Part shown: positions 9,669 through 19,478 of the stretch, in pieces
Layout: each line of letters starts with the position of its first letter
How positions within the stretch are numbered: position 1 is the stretch's first letter
NCBI RefSeq assembly: GCF_042433055.1
Contig: NZ_JBHLWB010000001.1
Span: 310,001-374,000 of the forward strand
Direction: 5' to 3'
DNA from: Gallibacterium trehalosifermentans
Lineage (GTDB): Bacteria; Pseudomonadota; Gammaproteobacteria; Enterobacterales; Pasteurellaceae
Length of the DNA: 64,000 bases
Position numbers and translations under genes: made by a program
Notes under the pieces: generated by a model
What the model was told of the DNA's origin: nothing
Seen by the model: the letters and a program-made list of their open reading frames with translations, nothing else
Databases searched by the model: none

Positions 9669-9684
9669 TGTGGGCGAGATCATA
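9669..9684 (+). promoter_or_regulatory. Candidate CRP site upstream of the glycogen operon
   Basis: TGTGG-N6-TCATA matches 8 of 10 positions of the CRP consensus TGTGA-N6-TCACA. It lies just upstream of a candidate promoter for malQ-glgB. CRP control of glycogen genes is known in E. coli; here it is inferred. Confidence 0.4.
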
Positions 9685-9687
9685 TCT

Positions 9688-9717
9688 TTGTTATCTGATG
9701 ATAGGTTTTGCTATAAA
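9688..9717 (+). promoter_or_regulatory. Candidate promoter of the glycogen operon
   Basis: TTGTTA (9688-9693) and TATAAA (9712-9717) are separated by 18 bases, about 100 bases before the malQ-glgB ATG. This is the best promoter-like pair in the 200-base gap. Confidence 0.4.
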
Positions 9718-9821
9718 AAAGGAGTATAAATTAGTTATTCGCTGCATGAAGAGTTTAAATAAAGCAAACGATTTCTTCTTTGTTATTTAGCGAGCTGGTT
9801 GTACTTATTTGGGAGAATCTT

Positions 9822-12800
9822 ATGGATTCGATAGTTAACTCCTCTCATGGACAGTTGTCTGAACGATCTCAGCTAGAGCAAGATGCCAAAGCTTTAGGCA
9901 TTGCCCCTGATTATTACAGTTTAGAGGGGGAAAAGATTGCGGTCGATAATACTATATTAAGGACATTAATCGACTGGTTAAAATTAAATACACCCAATTC
10001 ACCGAATCATTTTAAGAATATTTTTGTTATTAATGCTGAATCCGTTGCTCGCCTAGATTGGCAAACATTGCAGTTTGCTCCTGATGAATTTCCTCAATCT
10101 CTGTATAACGAACAACAACAAATTATTGACAATAGTTGGCGAATTGAACCGCAACAATACCTTGAATTAATACCATTACCAATGGGGTATTATTGCTTGG
10201 TAACCAACTATGCACGTTATCGCTTATTAGTTGCACCAAGCAAAGCATATCAATCACCGTTATTGAATAATCAACAAAAGGTAAGCGGGTTAAATGTACA
10301 GTTATACAGTTTACGATCTGATGAGAATTGGGGAATCGGCGATTTTGGTGATTTACAAAAATTAGCGCAAGAATTTGCACAAGATGGGATTGATTTTATC
10401 GGGATTAATCCTTTACACGCCCTTTTTCCAGCCCACCCTGAATGGGCAAGTCCATATAGTCCTTCTTCTCGCCGCTGGTTAAATCCAATTTATTTAGCCA
10501 TTGATGCTTTACCAGAAATGGCTTCACCAGCAGCAGTAGAATGGCGACATAGTGCGGAAACTGAAAAAGTTTTAGCAGCATTACGTGAGACAGCTTGGGT
10601 TGATTATTCACAGGTATGGCAGACTAAATTAACGGCTTTACGAGTAGCTTATCAGGCTTTTAAACGAGAAGGGAGTTTAGCTTATCGCCGTCAAGCCTTT
10701 GCGCAATTTGTTGCAGAACAAGGGAAAGCCCTTTATTTGCATAGTTTATTTGAGGTTCTCGATCGCACATTTACGCAAGAACAAGAAGATGAAGAGAATT
10801 TAGTCGGTTGGTTAGCTTGGGAAAGAGCATATCAAGATCCAACGAGTGAAACGGTACAACAATTTGCTGAACAACACAGTAAACAAATTGAATTTTATAT
10901 GTGGTTGCAATGGTTAATGCAAGATCAGCTGGAAACAGTAAAACAAGTATTTGCACAATCTGGGGTCAAACTTGGCTTATATGGTGATCTTGCAGTAGGT
11001 GTCGCACGAGGTGGTTCAGATACTTGGGCAAACCGTACAGCTTTTTGTTTGCAGGCTTCAGTTGGCGCACCACCAGATGAATTAGGACCAGCAGGACAAA
11101 ATTGGCAATTACCGCCATTACACCCGACAGCATTGCGTGCGGAAGGATATGCCACATTGATTAATTTATGGCGTGCTAATATGCAGCATTATGGGATTTT
11201 ACGCATTGATCACGTGATGGCGTTATATCGCTTATGGTGGATTACACAAGGCTCGAATGCAGCGCAAGGGGCTTATGTACATTATCCAATCGAGGAGCTT
11301 ATTGCAATTCTAGCGATAGAAAGTCAACGGCAACAATGTTTAGTTGTAGGTGAAGATCTTGGGATTGTGCCACCAGAGGTTAGACAATGGTTAGATCGTT
11401 ATGGCATTTATTCTTATGCAGTGATGTATTTTAGTAAAACCTATGATGGTTATATGCTCCCAGAGCATTACAAACCGAATGCGATTGCAGTGGTGAGTAC
11501 ACATGATGTTGCCCCATTATATGGATTCTGGCAAGGAGCTGATTTACATACGATGTATCAGTTAAATGTGCTACAAGAAGCACAATATCAACGAGCATTA
11601 CAACAACGCACAGAAGATAAAGTGCGTTTTGTACAAACCTTAAAACAAGCTAAATTATTAACAACACTACCACAAAACTTGCAGCTTACCGATGAATTAA
11701 ACCTTGCGATTCATCAACTCGGTGCCGTGAGCCGTAGCCAATTATTTGCGATTCAACCAGAAAATCTGCTTGGAATAGAATCTTCTTTTAATATTCCAGG
11801 TATTTCTCGAGCATATCCAAATTGGCGTTATCGTTTACCTGTATCACTACTTGATAGCCAAGTTTGTCAAAAATTACATTATTTCTATCGACAAATTATT
11901 TCCGCACGTCAACAACTTTCAATAAATATTGCACCAGTGTGTTATCAAGAGAATCTCAAACTTATGCTATTAGGGGATAATATGATTACCATCGATTATA
12001 ACCAAATTGATCAGTTATTTAATGCCGTACATGGCGATCCATTTTCATTCTTAGGGGCACATACTTCTGCACAAGGCTTAATTATTCGTGCATTAATACC
12101 AGATGCAAAAAGTGTGGCTATTTATAATCGACAAAAAAATCATTGTTTGGCTGATATGCAAATGGTCGATGAGCGAGGTTTCTTTATTGCGTTATTACCT
12201 CGTGCAACCGCTGAGCTACATTATCTCTTTAAGATTGATTATGGCAATGGTGCAGAGCCAATTTATCAAGAAGATCCTTATCGTTTCCCATCTTGTTTAT
12301 TTGCATTAGATAATTGGTTATTGAAAGAGGGAACACACCAACGTCCATATGAAGCCATGGGGGCGCATTTAACAGAAAACAGTTATGTATCTGGCGTGAA
12401 CTTTAGTGTGTGGGCACCAAATGCTAGACGTGTTTCTGTGGTAGGCGATTTTAACCAATGGGACGGTCGCCGTCATGCGATGCGATTCCATCGAGAAAGT
12501 GGTATTTGGGAAATTTTTATTCCAGAAATTGGTGAGGGCTGTTTATATAAATTTGAGATTTTAGATGCAAACGGAGCAGTTCGTTTGAAATCAGATCCTT
12601 ATGCCTTTGGTACGCAACTTCGCCCTGAAACTTCATCAGTTGTTACCAAACTACCGCCAAAACAACCATATACTGCGGAAAGAGCAAAAGCGAATGCTGT
12701 TGATGCTCCAATTAGCATCTATGAAGTACATTTAGGATCTTGGCGACGTAATTTAGCTAACAACTATTGGTTAAATTATCAAGAAGTCGCTGAAGAATTA

Positions 12801-14360
12801 ATTCCTTATGTAAAAGAAATGGGCTTTACTCATATTGAGCTGTTGCCATTATCGGAATTTCCCTTTGATGGTTCTTGGGGGTATCAACCATTAGGTCTGT
12901 ATGCGCCAACACGCCGCTTTGGTGATGCGCAAGGATTATCTTATTTCATCGAAAAAGCACATCAAGCAGGGATTTATGTGTTGTTGGATTGGGTAGTGGG
13001 ACATTTTCCAAGCGATGAGTACGGTTTGAGCAAATTTGATGGCACAGCACTCTATGAACACGCCGATCCCCGAGAAGGTTATCATCAAGATTGGAATACC
13101 TTAATTTATAACTTTGGGCGTAATGAAGTTCGTAATTATTTAACAGGAAATGCGCTGTATTGGATTGAGCGTTATGGCTTTGATGGTTTGCGCGTCGATG
13201 CTGTAGCTTCAATGATTTATCGTGATTATAGTCGTTCTGATGGGGAATGGATTCCAAACCAATATGGTGGACGGGAAAATTTAGAAGCGATTAATTTCCT
13301 CCAACGTACCAATGCGTTATTGCAGAATGAACAGCGAGGTGTGTTGTCAGTCGCAGAAGAGAGTACTTCATTTGCTGGCGTAAGTCATGCGACGGAAAAT
13401 GGTGGTTTAGGTTTCCAATTTAAATGGAATATGGGTTGGATGAATGACACATTACGCTATATGAAACTCGATCCAATTTATCGTAAATATCACCATAACT
13501 TACTCACATTCGGCATGATGTATCAATATAGCGAAAATTTTGTATTACCGTTGTCGCATGATGAAGTCGTACATGGTAAAGGTTCATTGCTTACGAAAAT
13601 GCCAGGTGATTGTTGGCAAAAATTTGCGAATTTACGGGCTTACTATGGCTATATGTGGGGTTTCCCAGGTAAGAAATTACTGTTTATGGGTAATGAATTT
13701 GCTCAAGGTCGAGAGTGGAACTATCAAGAAAGTTTAGACTGGTTCTTGCTTAATGAAGAACATGGCGGTTGGCATAATGGTGTGCAACGTTGGGTGCGAG
13801 ATTTAAACCACACTTATCAACGTTATCCTGCATTATGGCAACAAGATCAGCAGCCGAATGGTTTTGAATGGTTAGTGGTAGATGATGCGGATCAATCTGT
13901 TTTGGTGTTTGCTCGTTATGCAAAAAGTGGTGAAACCTTAGTTGTGGTGTGTAATTTTACCCCTGAAGTAAGACATAACTACCGTTTTGGTGTGAATAAG
14001 GGTGGTTTTTATCGTGAAATTTTAAACTCTGATGATCCAAGTTATATGGGAAGTGGCGTACATAATTCAGGGGGGCTTTGGAGTGAAAAAATTGCTAGCC
14101 ATGGTAAGAAGTACTCATTAAGTGTCGAAGTGCCACCACTCGGAGCGGTCTATTTTGTATTAGAGAATGAAATAGTTGATGAGGAAGGATCCTTTGCCAG
14201 GAGTGAATTAAAGAATACGGCAAAAGAAGCAGTAAAAACAGGCAAGAAAGCCACCAAAAAAACGACTGCAACAGGTAAAAAAACAGCGAATAAATCGACA
14301 AAAGCAAAAACGACAACGACGACAAAAAGTACAACTAAGAAAAAGATAATTAAGCAATAA
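9822..14360 (+). CDS. malQ-glgB: Fused 4-alpha-glucanotransferase / 1,4-alpha-glucan branching enzyme (MalQ-GlgB)
   Basis: One uninterrupted frame of 1512 residues encodes two enzymes that are usually separate. Residues 1-720 are amylomaltase MalQ, which transfers maltodextrin chains. Its acid residues sit in LRIDHVMAL (D463), VVGEDLGIVPPEV (E511) and STHDVAPLYGFW (D562). From 721, beginning MITIDYNQIDQLFNAVHGDPF, comes branching enzyme GlgB with its own N-terminal domain, the triad D406/E459/D527 (GlgB numbering; RVDA, VAEES, LSHDEV), and a roughly 50-residue Lys/Thr-rich tail beyond the normal end. The ATG at 9822 follows GGGAG; an upstream TTG at 9780 lacks support. An AGGGG site and ATG at 11982 remain inside the frame, so free GlgB may also be made. 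It heads the glg operon, 14 bases before glgX. Confidence 0.92.
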   Translation: MDSIVNSSHGQLSERSQLEQDAKALGIAPDYYSLEGEKIAVDNTILRTLIDWLKLNTPNSPNHFKNIFVINAESVARLDWQTLQFAPDEFPQSLYNEQQQIIDNSWRIEPQQYLELIPLPMGYYCLVTNYARYRLLVAPSKAYQSPLLNNQQKVSGLNVQLYSLRSDENWGIGDFGDLQKLAQEFAQDGIDFIGINPLHALFPAHPEWASPYSPSSRRWLNPIYLAIDALPEMASPAAVEWRHSAETEKVLAALRETAWVDYSQVWQTKLTALRVAYQAFKREGSLAYRRQAFAQFVAEQGKALYLHSLFEVLDRTFTQEQEDEENLVGWLAWERAYQDPTSETVQQFAEQHSKQIEFYMWLQWLMQDQLETVKQVFAQSGVKLGLYGDLAVGVARGGSDTWANRTAFCLQASVGAPPDELGPAGQNWQLPPLHPTALRAEGYATLINLWRANMQHYGILRIDHVMALYRLWWITQGSNAAQGAYVHYPIEELIAILAIESQRQQCLVVGEDLGIVPPEVRQWLDRYGIYSYAVMYFSKTYDGYMLPEHYKPNAIAVVSTHDVAPLYGFWQGADLHTMYQLNVLQEAQYQRALQQRTEDKVRFVQTLKQAKLLTTLPQNLQLTDELNLAIHQLGAVSRSQLFAIQPENLLGIESSFNIPGISRAYPNWRYRLPVSLLDSQVCQKLHYFYRQIISARQQLSINIAPVCYQENLKLMLLGDNMITIDYNQIDQLFNAVHGDPFSFLGAHTSAQGLIIRALIPDAKSVAIYNRQKNHCLADMQMVDERGFFIALLPRATAELHYLFKIDYGNGAEPIYQEDPYRFPSCLFALDNWLLKEGTHQRPYEAMGAHLTENSYVSGVNFSVWAPNARRVSVVGDFNQWDGRRHAMRFHRESGIWEIFIPEIGEGCLYKFEILDANGAVRLKSDPYAFGTQLRPETSSVVTKLPPKQPYTAERAKANAVDAPISIYEVHLGSWRRNLANNYWLNYQEVAEELIPYVKEMGFTHIELLPLSEFPFDGSWGYQPLGLYAPTRRFGDAQGLSYFIEKAHQAGIYVLLDWVVGHFPSDEYGLSKFDGTALYEHADPREGYHQDWNTLIYNFGRNEVRNYLTGNALYWIERYGFDGLRVDAVASMIYRDYSRSDGEWIPNQYGGRENLEAINFLQRTNALLQNEQRGVLSVAEESTSFAGVSHATENGGLGFQFKWNMGWMNDTLRYMKLDPIYRKYHHNLLTFGMMYQYSENFVLPLSHDEVVHGKGSLLTKMPGDCWQKFANLRAYYGYMWGFPGKKLLFMGNEFAQGREWNYQESLDWFLLNEEHGGWHNGVQRWVRDLNHTYQRYPALWQQDQQPNGFEWLVVDDADQSVLVFARYAKSGETLVVVCNFTPEVRHNYRFGVNKGGFYREILNSDDPSYMGSGVHNSGGLWSEKIASHGKKYSLSVEVPPLGAVYFVLENEIVDEEGSFARSELKNTAKEAVKTGKKATKKTTATGKKTANKSTKAKTTTTTKSTTKKKIIKQ

Positions 14361-14374
14361 GCAAGGATTTTTGT

Positions 14375-16354
14375 ATGGCGACAACACGAGAAACCTTTAT
14401 TGGTTACGACTATCCGCTAGGGTATAGCATAACGCAGTATCAAGGGCGCAAAGGCGTGAATTTTGCGATTGCTGCGCCAAATGCTACGCAGGTTTGGCTG
14501 TGTTTATTTGATGAATTACAGCATGAAACCCGCTATCTCATGTATCGCCATTATGATTGTTTTAGTCTGTTTATCACCAATATTTCCTTTGGACAACAAT
14601 ATGCCTTTCGTGTAGAGGGCGGGCAGGAGCAAGGTAATTGTTATAACGTTAGCAAATTACTGCTAGATCCTTATAGTCGGTTAGTGGTAAATGTGCCAGA
14701 GCTTGCTACTGAACAACAGTTAGTACCTTTTTTATGGGATAACCAACAAGATAATGCAGCGTTAGCAGCAAAAAGTGTGGTGGTAGATACGGCATTTGAT
14801 TGGGAAAATGACAAACCACTAAGAACTCCTTGGTCACAAACTATTATTTATGAATTACATATTAAAGGATTTTCTCAATTAAACGATCGCATTCCTGCTA
14901 CTTTACGAGGAACATTTGCTGGATTAGCTGATCCTGTAAATGTGGCATATTTACAAAAATTAGGGATAACTGCAGTAGAGTTATTGCCAATAACGTTGCA
15001 TTTAGATGAACCTCGTTTGCAGAGAATGGGGAAAAAGAATTATTGGGGCTACAATGTTTTAGCACATTTCGCACCCGATCAACGATTTGCCGCCTCAGAA
15101 GCAGTGTTATTGGAATTAAAATCGTTAATCAAAACCTTACATCAAGCGGGAATAGAGGTGATCTTAGATGTCGTGTTTAACCATACGGCAGAAAATGATA
15201 TTGCAGGTCCAACATTGTGCCAACGAGGGATAGATAATCGCCTTTATTATTGGCATGACCAACAGCAGCATTATCTTAATTGGACAGGGTGCGGGAATAG
15301 TCTAAATCTTTCTGAACCTCGAGTGCTGCAATGGGTAATGGATTGTTTGCGTTATTGGGTAACAGAATTTCATATTGACGGTTTTCGTTTTGATTTAGCC
15401 CCTTTACTTGGCAGAACACCTAAATTTGCAAAAAATTCAGCACTCTTTTTAGCGATGGCACAAGATCCGCTTTTATCACAATGTAAGATGATTGCGGAAC
15501 CTTGGGATATTGGCATTGAAGGATACCAATTAAGCCATTTCCCTCATTTTTTTAGTGAATGGAATGATCGTTTCCGTAGTGATATACGGCGTTTTTGGTT
15601 AAATAATAGTCAAGAGTTGGGAGCGTTCGCGCTGCGGTTTGCTGGCAGTGCCGATCTGTTTCAAGCAAAAGGCAGGGCAGTACGCAGTTCAATTAATTTT
15701 ATTACTGCGCATGATGGGTTTAATTTACAGGATTTGGTCAGTTATCAACACAAACATAATCATAATAATGGTGAAGATAACCGAGATGGTGATAGCCATA
15801 ACTTTTCGTTTAACCATGGCGAAGAGGGCATAAGTAACGATCCTGATATTTTGCAACAACGTTTGTTAAGCAAAAAAGCGTTATTAGCAACGCAACTATT
15901 GGCATTGGGTACGCCAATGCTACTGGCGGGTGATGAAATCGGACATAGCCAGCAAGGCAATAATAACTGTTATTGCCAAGATAATGCGTTGACTTGGTTG
16001 AATTGGCAAACAGCCGATCATTCGTTGCGACAGTATGTAGCGGATCTTATTGCCTTACGGAAAGAAATGGGGGCAAGAGGAATTTATGATAATTGGTGGA
16101 ACGCAGATAATGCACAATGGTTTCGTGCCGATGGTCAACCAATGCAGACACAAGATTGGCAGCAAGGAAGTAGCTTGATGTTGTTATTACAAGGAAAGTA
16201 TTTATTACTTTTTAATGCTAATCGTACTAGCCAAATTTTCCATTTACCGCAAGGAGATTGGCAAATACGACTTGGCGAGGCGCTTGAGTTACGGCAATCG
16301 CAAGCGATTGTTAAGCAACTTGGCATTGTCATCTTAATGCAATCACTGTCTTAA
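14375..16354 (+). CDS. glgX: Glycogen debranching enzyme
   Basis: Cytoplasmic isoamylase-type GH13 enzyme that hydrolyses alpha-1,6 branches of phosphorylase-limited glycogen. The 659-residue length fits the family. The N-terminal domain (YPLGYSITQYQGRKGVNFAIAAPNATQV) is the CBM48-like module. The GH13 barrel shows VILDVVFNHTAE, FHIDGFRFDLAPLL (nucleophile Asp), KMIAEPWDIG (acid/base Glu) and NFITAHDGFNLQDLVSY (third Asp). NGEDNRDGDSHNFSFNHG is typical of GlgX. AAGGA precedes the ATG. It lies between malQ-glgB and glgC with short spacers (14 and 22 bases), consistent with a single operon. Confidence 0.96.
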   Translation: MATTRETFIGYDYPLGYSITQYQGRKGVNFAIAAPNATQVWLCLFDELQHETRYLMYRHYDCFSLFITNISFGQQYAFRVEGGQEQGNCYNVSKLLLDPYSRLVVNVPELATEQQLVPFLWDNQQDNAALAAKSVVVDTAFDWENDKPLRTPWSQTIIYELHIKGFSQLNDRIPATLRGTFAGLADPVNVAYLQKLGITAVELLPITLHLDEPRLQRMGKKNYWGYNVLAHFAPDQRFAASEAVLLELKSLIKTLHQAGIEVILDVVFNHTAENDIAGPTLCQRGIDNRLYYWHDQQQHYLNWTGCGNSLNLSEPRVLQWVMDCLRYWVTEFHIDGFRFDLAPLLGRTPKFAKNSALFLAMAQDPLLSQCKMIAEPWDIGIEGYQLSHFPHFFSEWNDRFRSDIRRFWLNNSQELGAFALRFAGSADLFQAKGRAVRSSINFITAHDGFNLQDLVSYQHKHNHNNGEDNRDGDSHNFSFNHGEEGISNDPDILQQRLLSKKALLATQLLALGTPMLLAGDEIGHSQQGNNNCYCQDNALTWLNWQTADHSLRQYVADLIALRKEMGARGIYDNWWNADNAQWFRADGQPMQTQDWQQGSSLMLLLQGKYLLLFNANRTSQIFHLPQGDWQIRLGEALELRQSQAIVKQLGIVILMQSLS

Positions 16355-16376
16355 ATAGAATATACAGGAGAATATT

Positions 16377-17693
16377 ATGAGTGCAGCAACCACAAGTAAA
16401 TCCATTCCAACAAGAGAAAGTATCGCTAATGATACGCTAGTATTAATTTTAGCGGGGGGAAGAGGTTCTCGTTTACATGAAATGACGGATCGTCGTGCAA
16501 AACCAGCCGTATATTTTGGTGGTGCACATCGTATTATCGACTTTGCGTTGTCAAATTGTTTGAATTCAGGTTTGTTAAAAATTGGGGTGATTACCCAATA
16601 TGAAGCGCATTCATTATTACGTCATTTGCAACATGGTTGGTCTTTTTTGCCTCGTGAACGAGGGCATTTTGTGGATATGCTTCCTGCACGTCAACAATTA
16701 AATGATTCTACTTGGTATCGTGGTACAGCCGATGCGGTATGGCAAAATGTACCGATTATGAAAGAGCATTACCGTCCGAAATATGTCTTAATTCTAGCGG
16801 GTGATCATATCTATAAAATGGATTATATGCGCATGATTGAAGATCATATTGAGTTTGGCGGTAAAGCGACAGTAGGTTGCATTGAAGTGCCAAGAGAAGA
16901 TGCCAAAGCGTTTGGTGTAATGGCAGTGAATGATCAATTAAAAGTCGAAGACTTTATTGAAAAACCAAACAATCCGCCAACAATGCCAGATAAACCAAAC
17001 TCTTCTTTAGCTTCAATGGGAATTTACGTCTTTGATGCCGATTACCTTTACGATATTTTAGAAAGAGAAGCGAGTTGTGAAGATACGTCGCATGATTTTG
17101 GTAAAGATATTATCCCTGCGATGGTGGAAGAAGGTTTACTCTATGCGCACCCATTTGAACGTTCAAGCAAGGGAAGAAATACGCAAGGCTTAATTTACTG
17201 GCGAGATGTGGGAACGTTAGAAAGCTACTGGGCAGCTAATATCGATCTTGTCAGTGAAAAACCACAACTTAATATGTTTGATAAAGCATGGCCAATTCGT
17301 ACAGTACCAAAACAGACATTACCCACAAAATTCTTCTATAAACACCCACATAAACATACCATTGATAATTCATTGATTGGTGGTAGTGGGGTAATTATTG
17401 ATGCTGAAATCAGTAATTCAGTGTTATTTGATCATGTGCGAGTGGAAGAGGGATCAAAAATTGAATATGCCGTAATTTTACCGCAAGTAAAAGTGGGTAA
17501 AAATTGCGTATTACGCCGTTGTATTATTGATCGTAACTGTATTATTCCAGATGGTATGCAAATTGGGGTAGATTTAGAACTCGATCGACAACGTTTTAGA
17601 ATTAGCAGTCAAGGGAATATTGTTTTAGTAACGGAACCAATGCTAGAAAAACTTTTGGCTAAACAACAAGCAGAAGCAGACATTTCTGCATAA
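16377..17693 (+). CDS. glgC: Glucose-1-phosphate adenylyltransferase (ADP-glucose pyrophosphorylase)
   Basis: Makes ADP-glucose from ATP and glucose-1-phosphate, the committed step of glycogen synthesis. The 438-residue protein has the nucleotide-binding loop LILAGGRGSRLHEMTDRRAKPAVYFGG, the GTADAVWQN and ILAGDHIYKMDY motifs, VEDFIEKP for glucose-1-phosphate binding, and a C-terminal left-handed beta-helix (IIDAEISNSVLFDHVRVEEGSKIEYAVI). Bacterial GlgC is usually an allosterically controlled tetramer. GGAG nine bases upstream of the ATG supports the start. A terminator-like hairpin separates it from glgA. Confidence 0.97.
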   Translation: MSAATTSKSIPTRESIANDTLVLILAGGRGSRLHEMTDRRAKPAVYFGGAHRIIDFALSNCLNSGLLKIGVITQYEAHSLLRHLQHGWSFLPRERGHFVDMLPARQQLNDSTWYRGTADAVWQNVPIMKEHYRPKYVLILAGDHIYKMDYMRMIEDHIEFGGKATVGCIEVPREDAKAFGVMAVNDQLKVEDFIEKPNNPPTMPDKPNSSLASMGIYVFDADYLYDILEREASCEDTSHDFGKDIIPAMVEEGLLYAHPFERSSKGRNTQGLIYWRDVGTLESYWAANIDLVSEKPQLNMFDKAWPIRTVPKQTLPTKFFYKHPHKHTIDNSLIGGSGVIIDAEISNSVLFDHVRVEEGSKIEYAVILPQVKVGKNCVLRRCIIDRNCIIPDGMQIGVDLELDRQRFRISSQGNIVLVTEPMLEKLLAKQQAEADISA

Positions 17694-17724
17694 TAACTGC
17701 TTGTCAGTGAGATAAATAGTTAAT

Positions 17725-17767
17725 ATCCACTTTTTTGCGTCAATTAGTGGCGAAAAAGTGGATTTTT
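17725..17767 (+). terminator. Terminator-like hairpin inside the glg operon
   Basis: ATCCACTTTTT (17725-17735) pairs with AAAAAGTGGAT (17753-17763) and is followed by TTTT. It lies between glgC and glgA, so it may lower expression of the distal glgA and glgP genes relative to glgC, or act as an RNA processing and stability element. Confidence 0.6.
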
Positions 17768-17795
17768 CCACGAAAAATAAGGATTTTATTCAATA

Positions 17796-19226
17796 ATGAA
17801 AGTACTTCATATCTGTTCAGAACTTTATCCATTAATTAAGACTGGTGGCTTGGCTGATGTGATGGGCGCGTTACCTTTTGCGCAGCAAGCGGAGGGTATG
17901 GACGTTAGGGTGGTATTACCTATGTACCCAGCAGTAGCAGAAAAGTTGCCACAACATGAACATTCACTGCATCTTTTTACCTTTGCAGGTCATCTTGAAA
18001 TTCGTTATGTAGAATACCAAGGCATTGGGATTTATTTAATTAATGCGCCGCATTTATTTAATCGTTCAGGTAATCCTTATCACAATGAGCATTATCAAGA
18101 TTATGCCGATAACTATTTACGGTTTGCGACCCTTGGCTGGGTGGGGGCAACATTAGCCGCAGGAGCGGATAGATGGTGGGGCGAAGCCGATGTATTGCAT
18201 ATGCACGACTGGCAAGCAGGTTTAGCAGGAGCGTATGCGGTAGCATGGAATTTGCCAGTGAAAAAAATCTTCACCATTCATAATTTAGCCTATGCAGGAT
18301 TATTTGATGCTCGCCATATGGCAGAATTGCAATTACCACACCATTTCTTTCACATTGATGGGTTAGAGTTTTATGGGCAAATTTCCTATTTGAAAGCAGG
18401 GCTATATTACGCTGATGAAATTACCGCAGTGAGCCCAACCTATGCACGTGAAATTACTGATCCAAGTATGGCATATGGATTTGATGGTTTATTGCAAACT
18501 CGGGCTGCACAACAGCGCTTGCATGGGATTTTAAATGGCGTAGATGATCAGGTATGGAATCCAGCTACTGATCCAAACCTCGAAAAAACATACAAAATTG
18601 GCAAAATGCAAGGCAAGAAAAAAGATAAAGAGGCGTTGCAAGCGGAATTTGGCTTAGCACAAAATCCAGATGCGCCGTTATTGGTGATGGTAACGCGTTT
18701 AGTAGAGCAAAAAGGGGCGGATTTAGTCATTGCGGCAGCCGAAGCGATGGTGAATAAAGGTATCCAACTGGCAGTGTTAGGGGCAGGAGCACCACATTTT
18801 GAAGAGGCTTTACGTCATCTTGCTGCAACCTATCCAAGTCAAATTGGCGTAAAAATTGCTTACAATGAAGCCTTATCGCACCGTATGGTGGCAGGTGGTG
18901 ATGTGATTTTAGTCCCGAGCCGTTTTGAGCCTTGCGGATTAACGCAACTTTATGGCTTGAAATACGGTACCTTGCCATTAGTCAGAGCAACAGGTGGTCT
19001 CGCGGATACCGTTGTCGATACCACACCAGACAGCCAAAAAGCGAAAACCGCAACAGGGTTTGTTTTCTTACACGCAGATGTGAATGGTTTCCTTTATGCG
19101 ATCGATAAAATGCTAGAGATTTGGCAAAAGCCGCGTCAATGGAGTGTTATTCGTTCAACCGCAATGCAACAAGATTTTAGTTGGCAAAAAGCAGCTAAAT
19201 ATTATTTAGCGTTATATCAAAAATAA
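17796..19226 (+). CDS. glgA: Glycogen synthase (ADP-glucose type)
   Basis: GT5 glycosyltransferase that elongates alpha-1,4 glucan chains from ADP-glucose. The 476-residue length is normal. It has the N-terminal ADP-glucose motif K-T-G-G-L-A-D-V at residues 15-22 (the KTGGL signature), HDWQAGLAGAY, IFTIHNLAYAGLFD, and the C-terminal Rossmann domain with PSRFEPCGLTQLYGLKYG, which carries the catalytic Glu, and RATGGLADTV. AAGGA lies before the ATG. It is followed by a clear hairpin terminator, so glgP may be largely separately transcribed. Confidence 0.97.
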   Translation: MKVLHICSELYPLIKTGGLADVMGALPFAQQAEGMDVRVVLPMYPAVAEKLPQHEHSLHLFTFAGHLEIRYVEYQGIGIYLINAPHLFNRSGNPYHNEHYQDYADNYLRFATLGWVGATLAAGADRWWGEADVLHMHDWQAGLAGAYAVAWNLPVKKIFTIHNLAYAGLFDARHMAELQLPHHFFHIDGLEFYGQISYLKAGLYYADEITAVSPTYAREITDPSMAYGFDGLLQTRAAQQRLHGILNGVDDQVWNPATDPNLEKTYKIGKMQGKKKDKEALQAEFGLAQNPDAPLLVMVTRLVEQKGADLVIAAAEAMVNKGIQLAVLGAGAPHFEEALRHLAATYPSQIGVKIAYNEALSHRMVAGGDVILVPSRFEPCGLTQLYGLKYGTLPLVRATGGLADTVVDTTPDSQKAKTATGFVFLHADVNGFLYAIDKMLEIWQKPRQWSVIRSTAMQQDFSWQKAAKYYLALYQK

Positions 19227-19243
19227 CGAAATATTACTGAATA

Positions 19244-19283
19244 AATAGTGTGTATAACTGCATTTATGCACGCTATTTTTTGT
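19244..19283 (+). terminator. Rho-independent terminator after glgA
   Basis: AATAGTGTGTAT (19244-19255) pairs with ATGCACGCTATT (19266-19277) with two G-T pairs, followed by TTTTG. Confidence 0.7.
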
Positions 19284-19478
19284 TTATTGCCGAGAGAAAA
19301 AAATAATCATTTTAAAATCAATTAATTATTAGTAAAGGAAAGCGTTTTTGATTGCGGCGCTAATGAATATTTATACAATTTTAGGGTAAATAATGTTCGT
19401 TTTTCATTGAAAAAACCACCAAAATAACATAGGATACCCGCCGCAAAAATGAGCCATTTCCCTATTGGAGAGCAACAA

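Noticed and set aside
9780..9821. TTG 9780 as the malQ-glgB start
   Set aside because: No ribosome site, and the added residues are not found in MalQ. GGGAG precedes ATG 9822.
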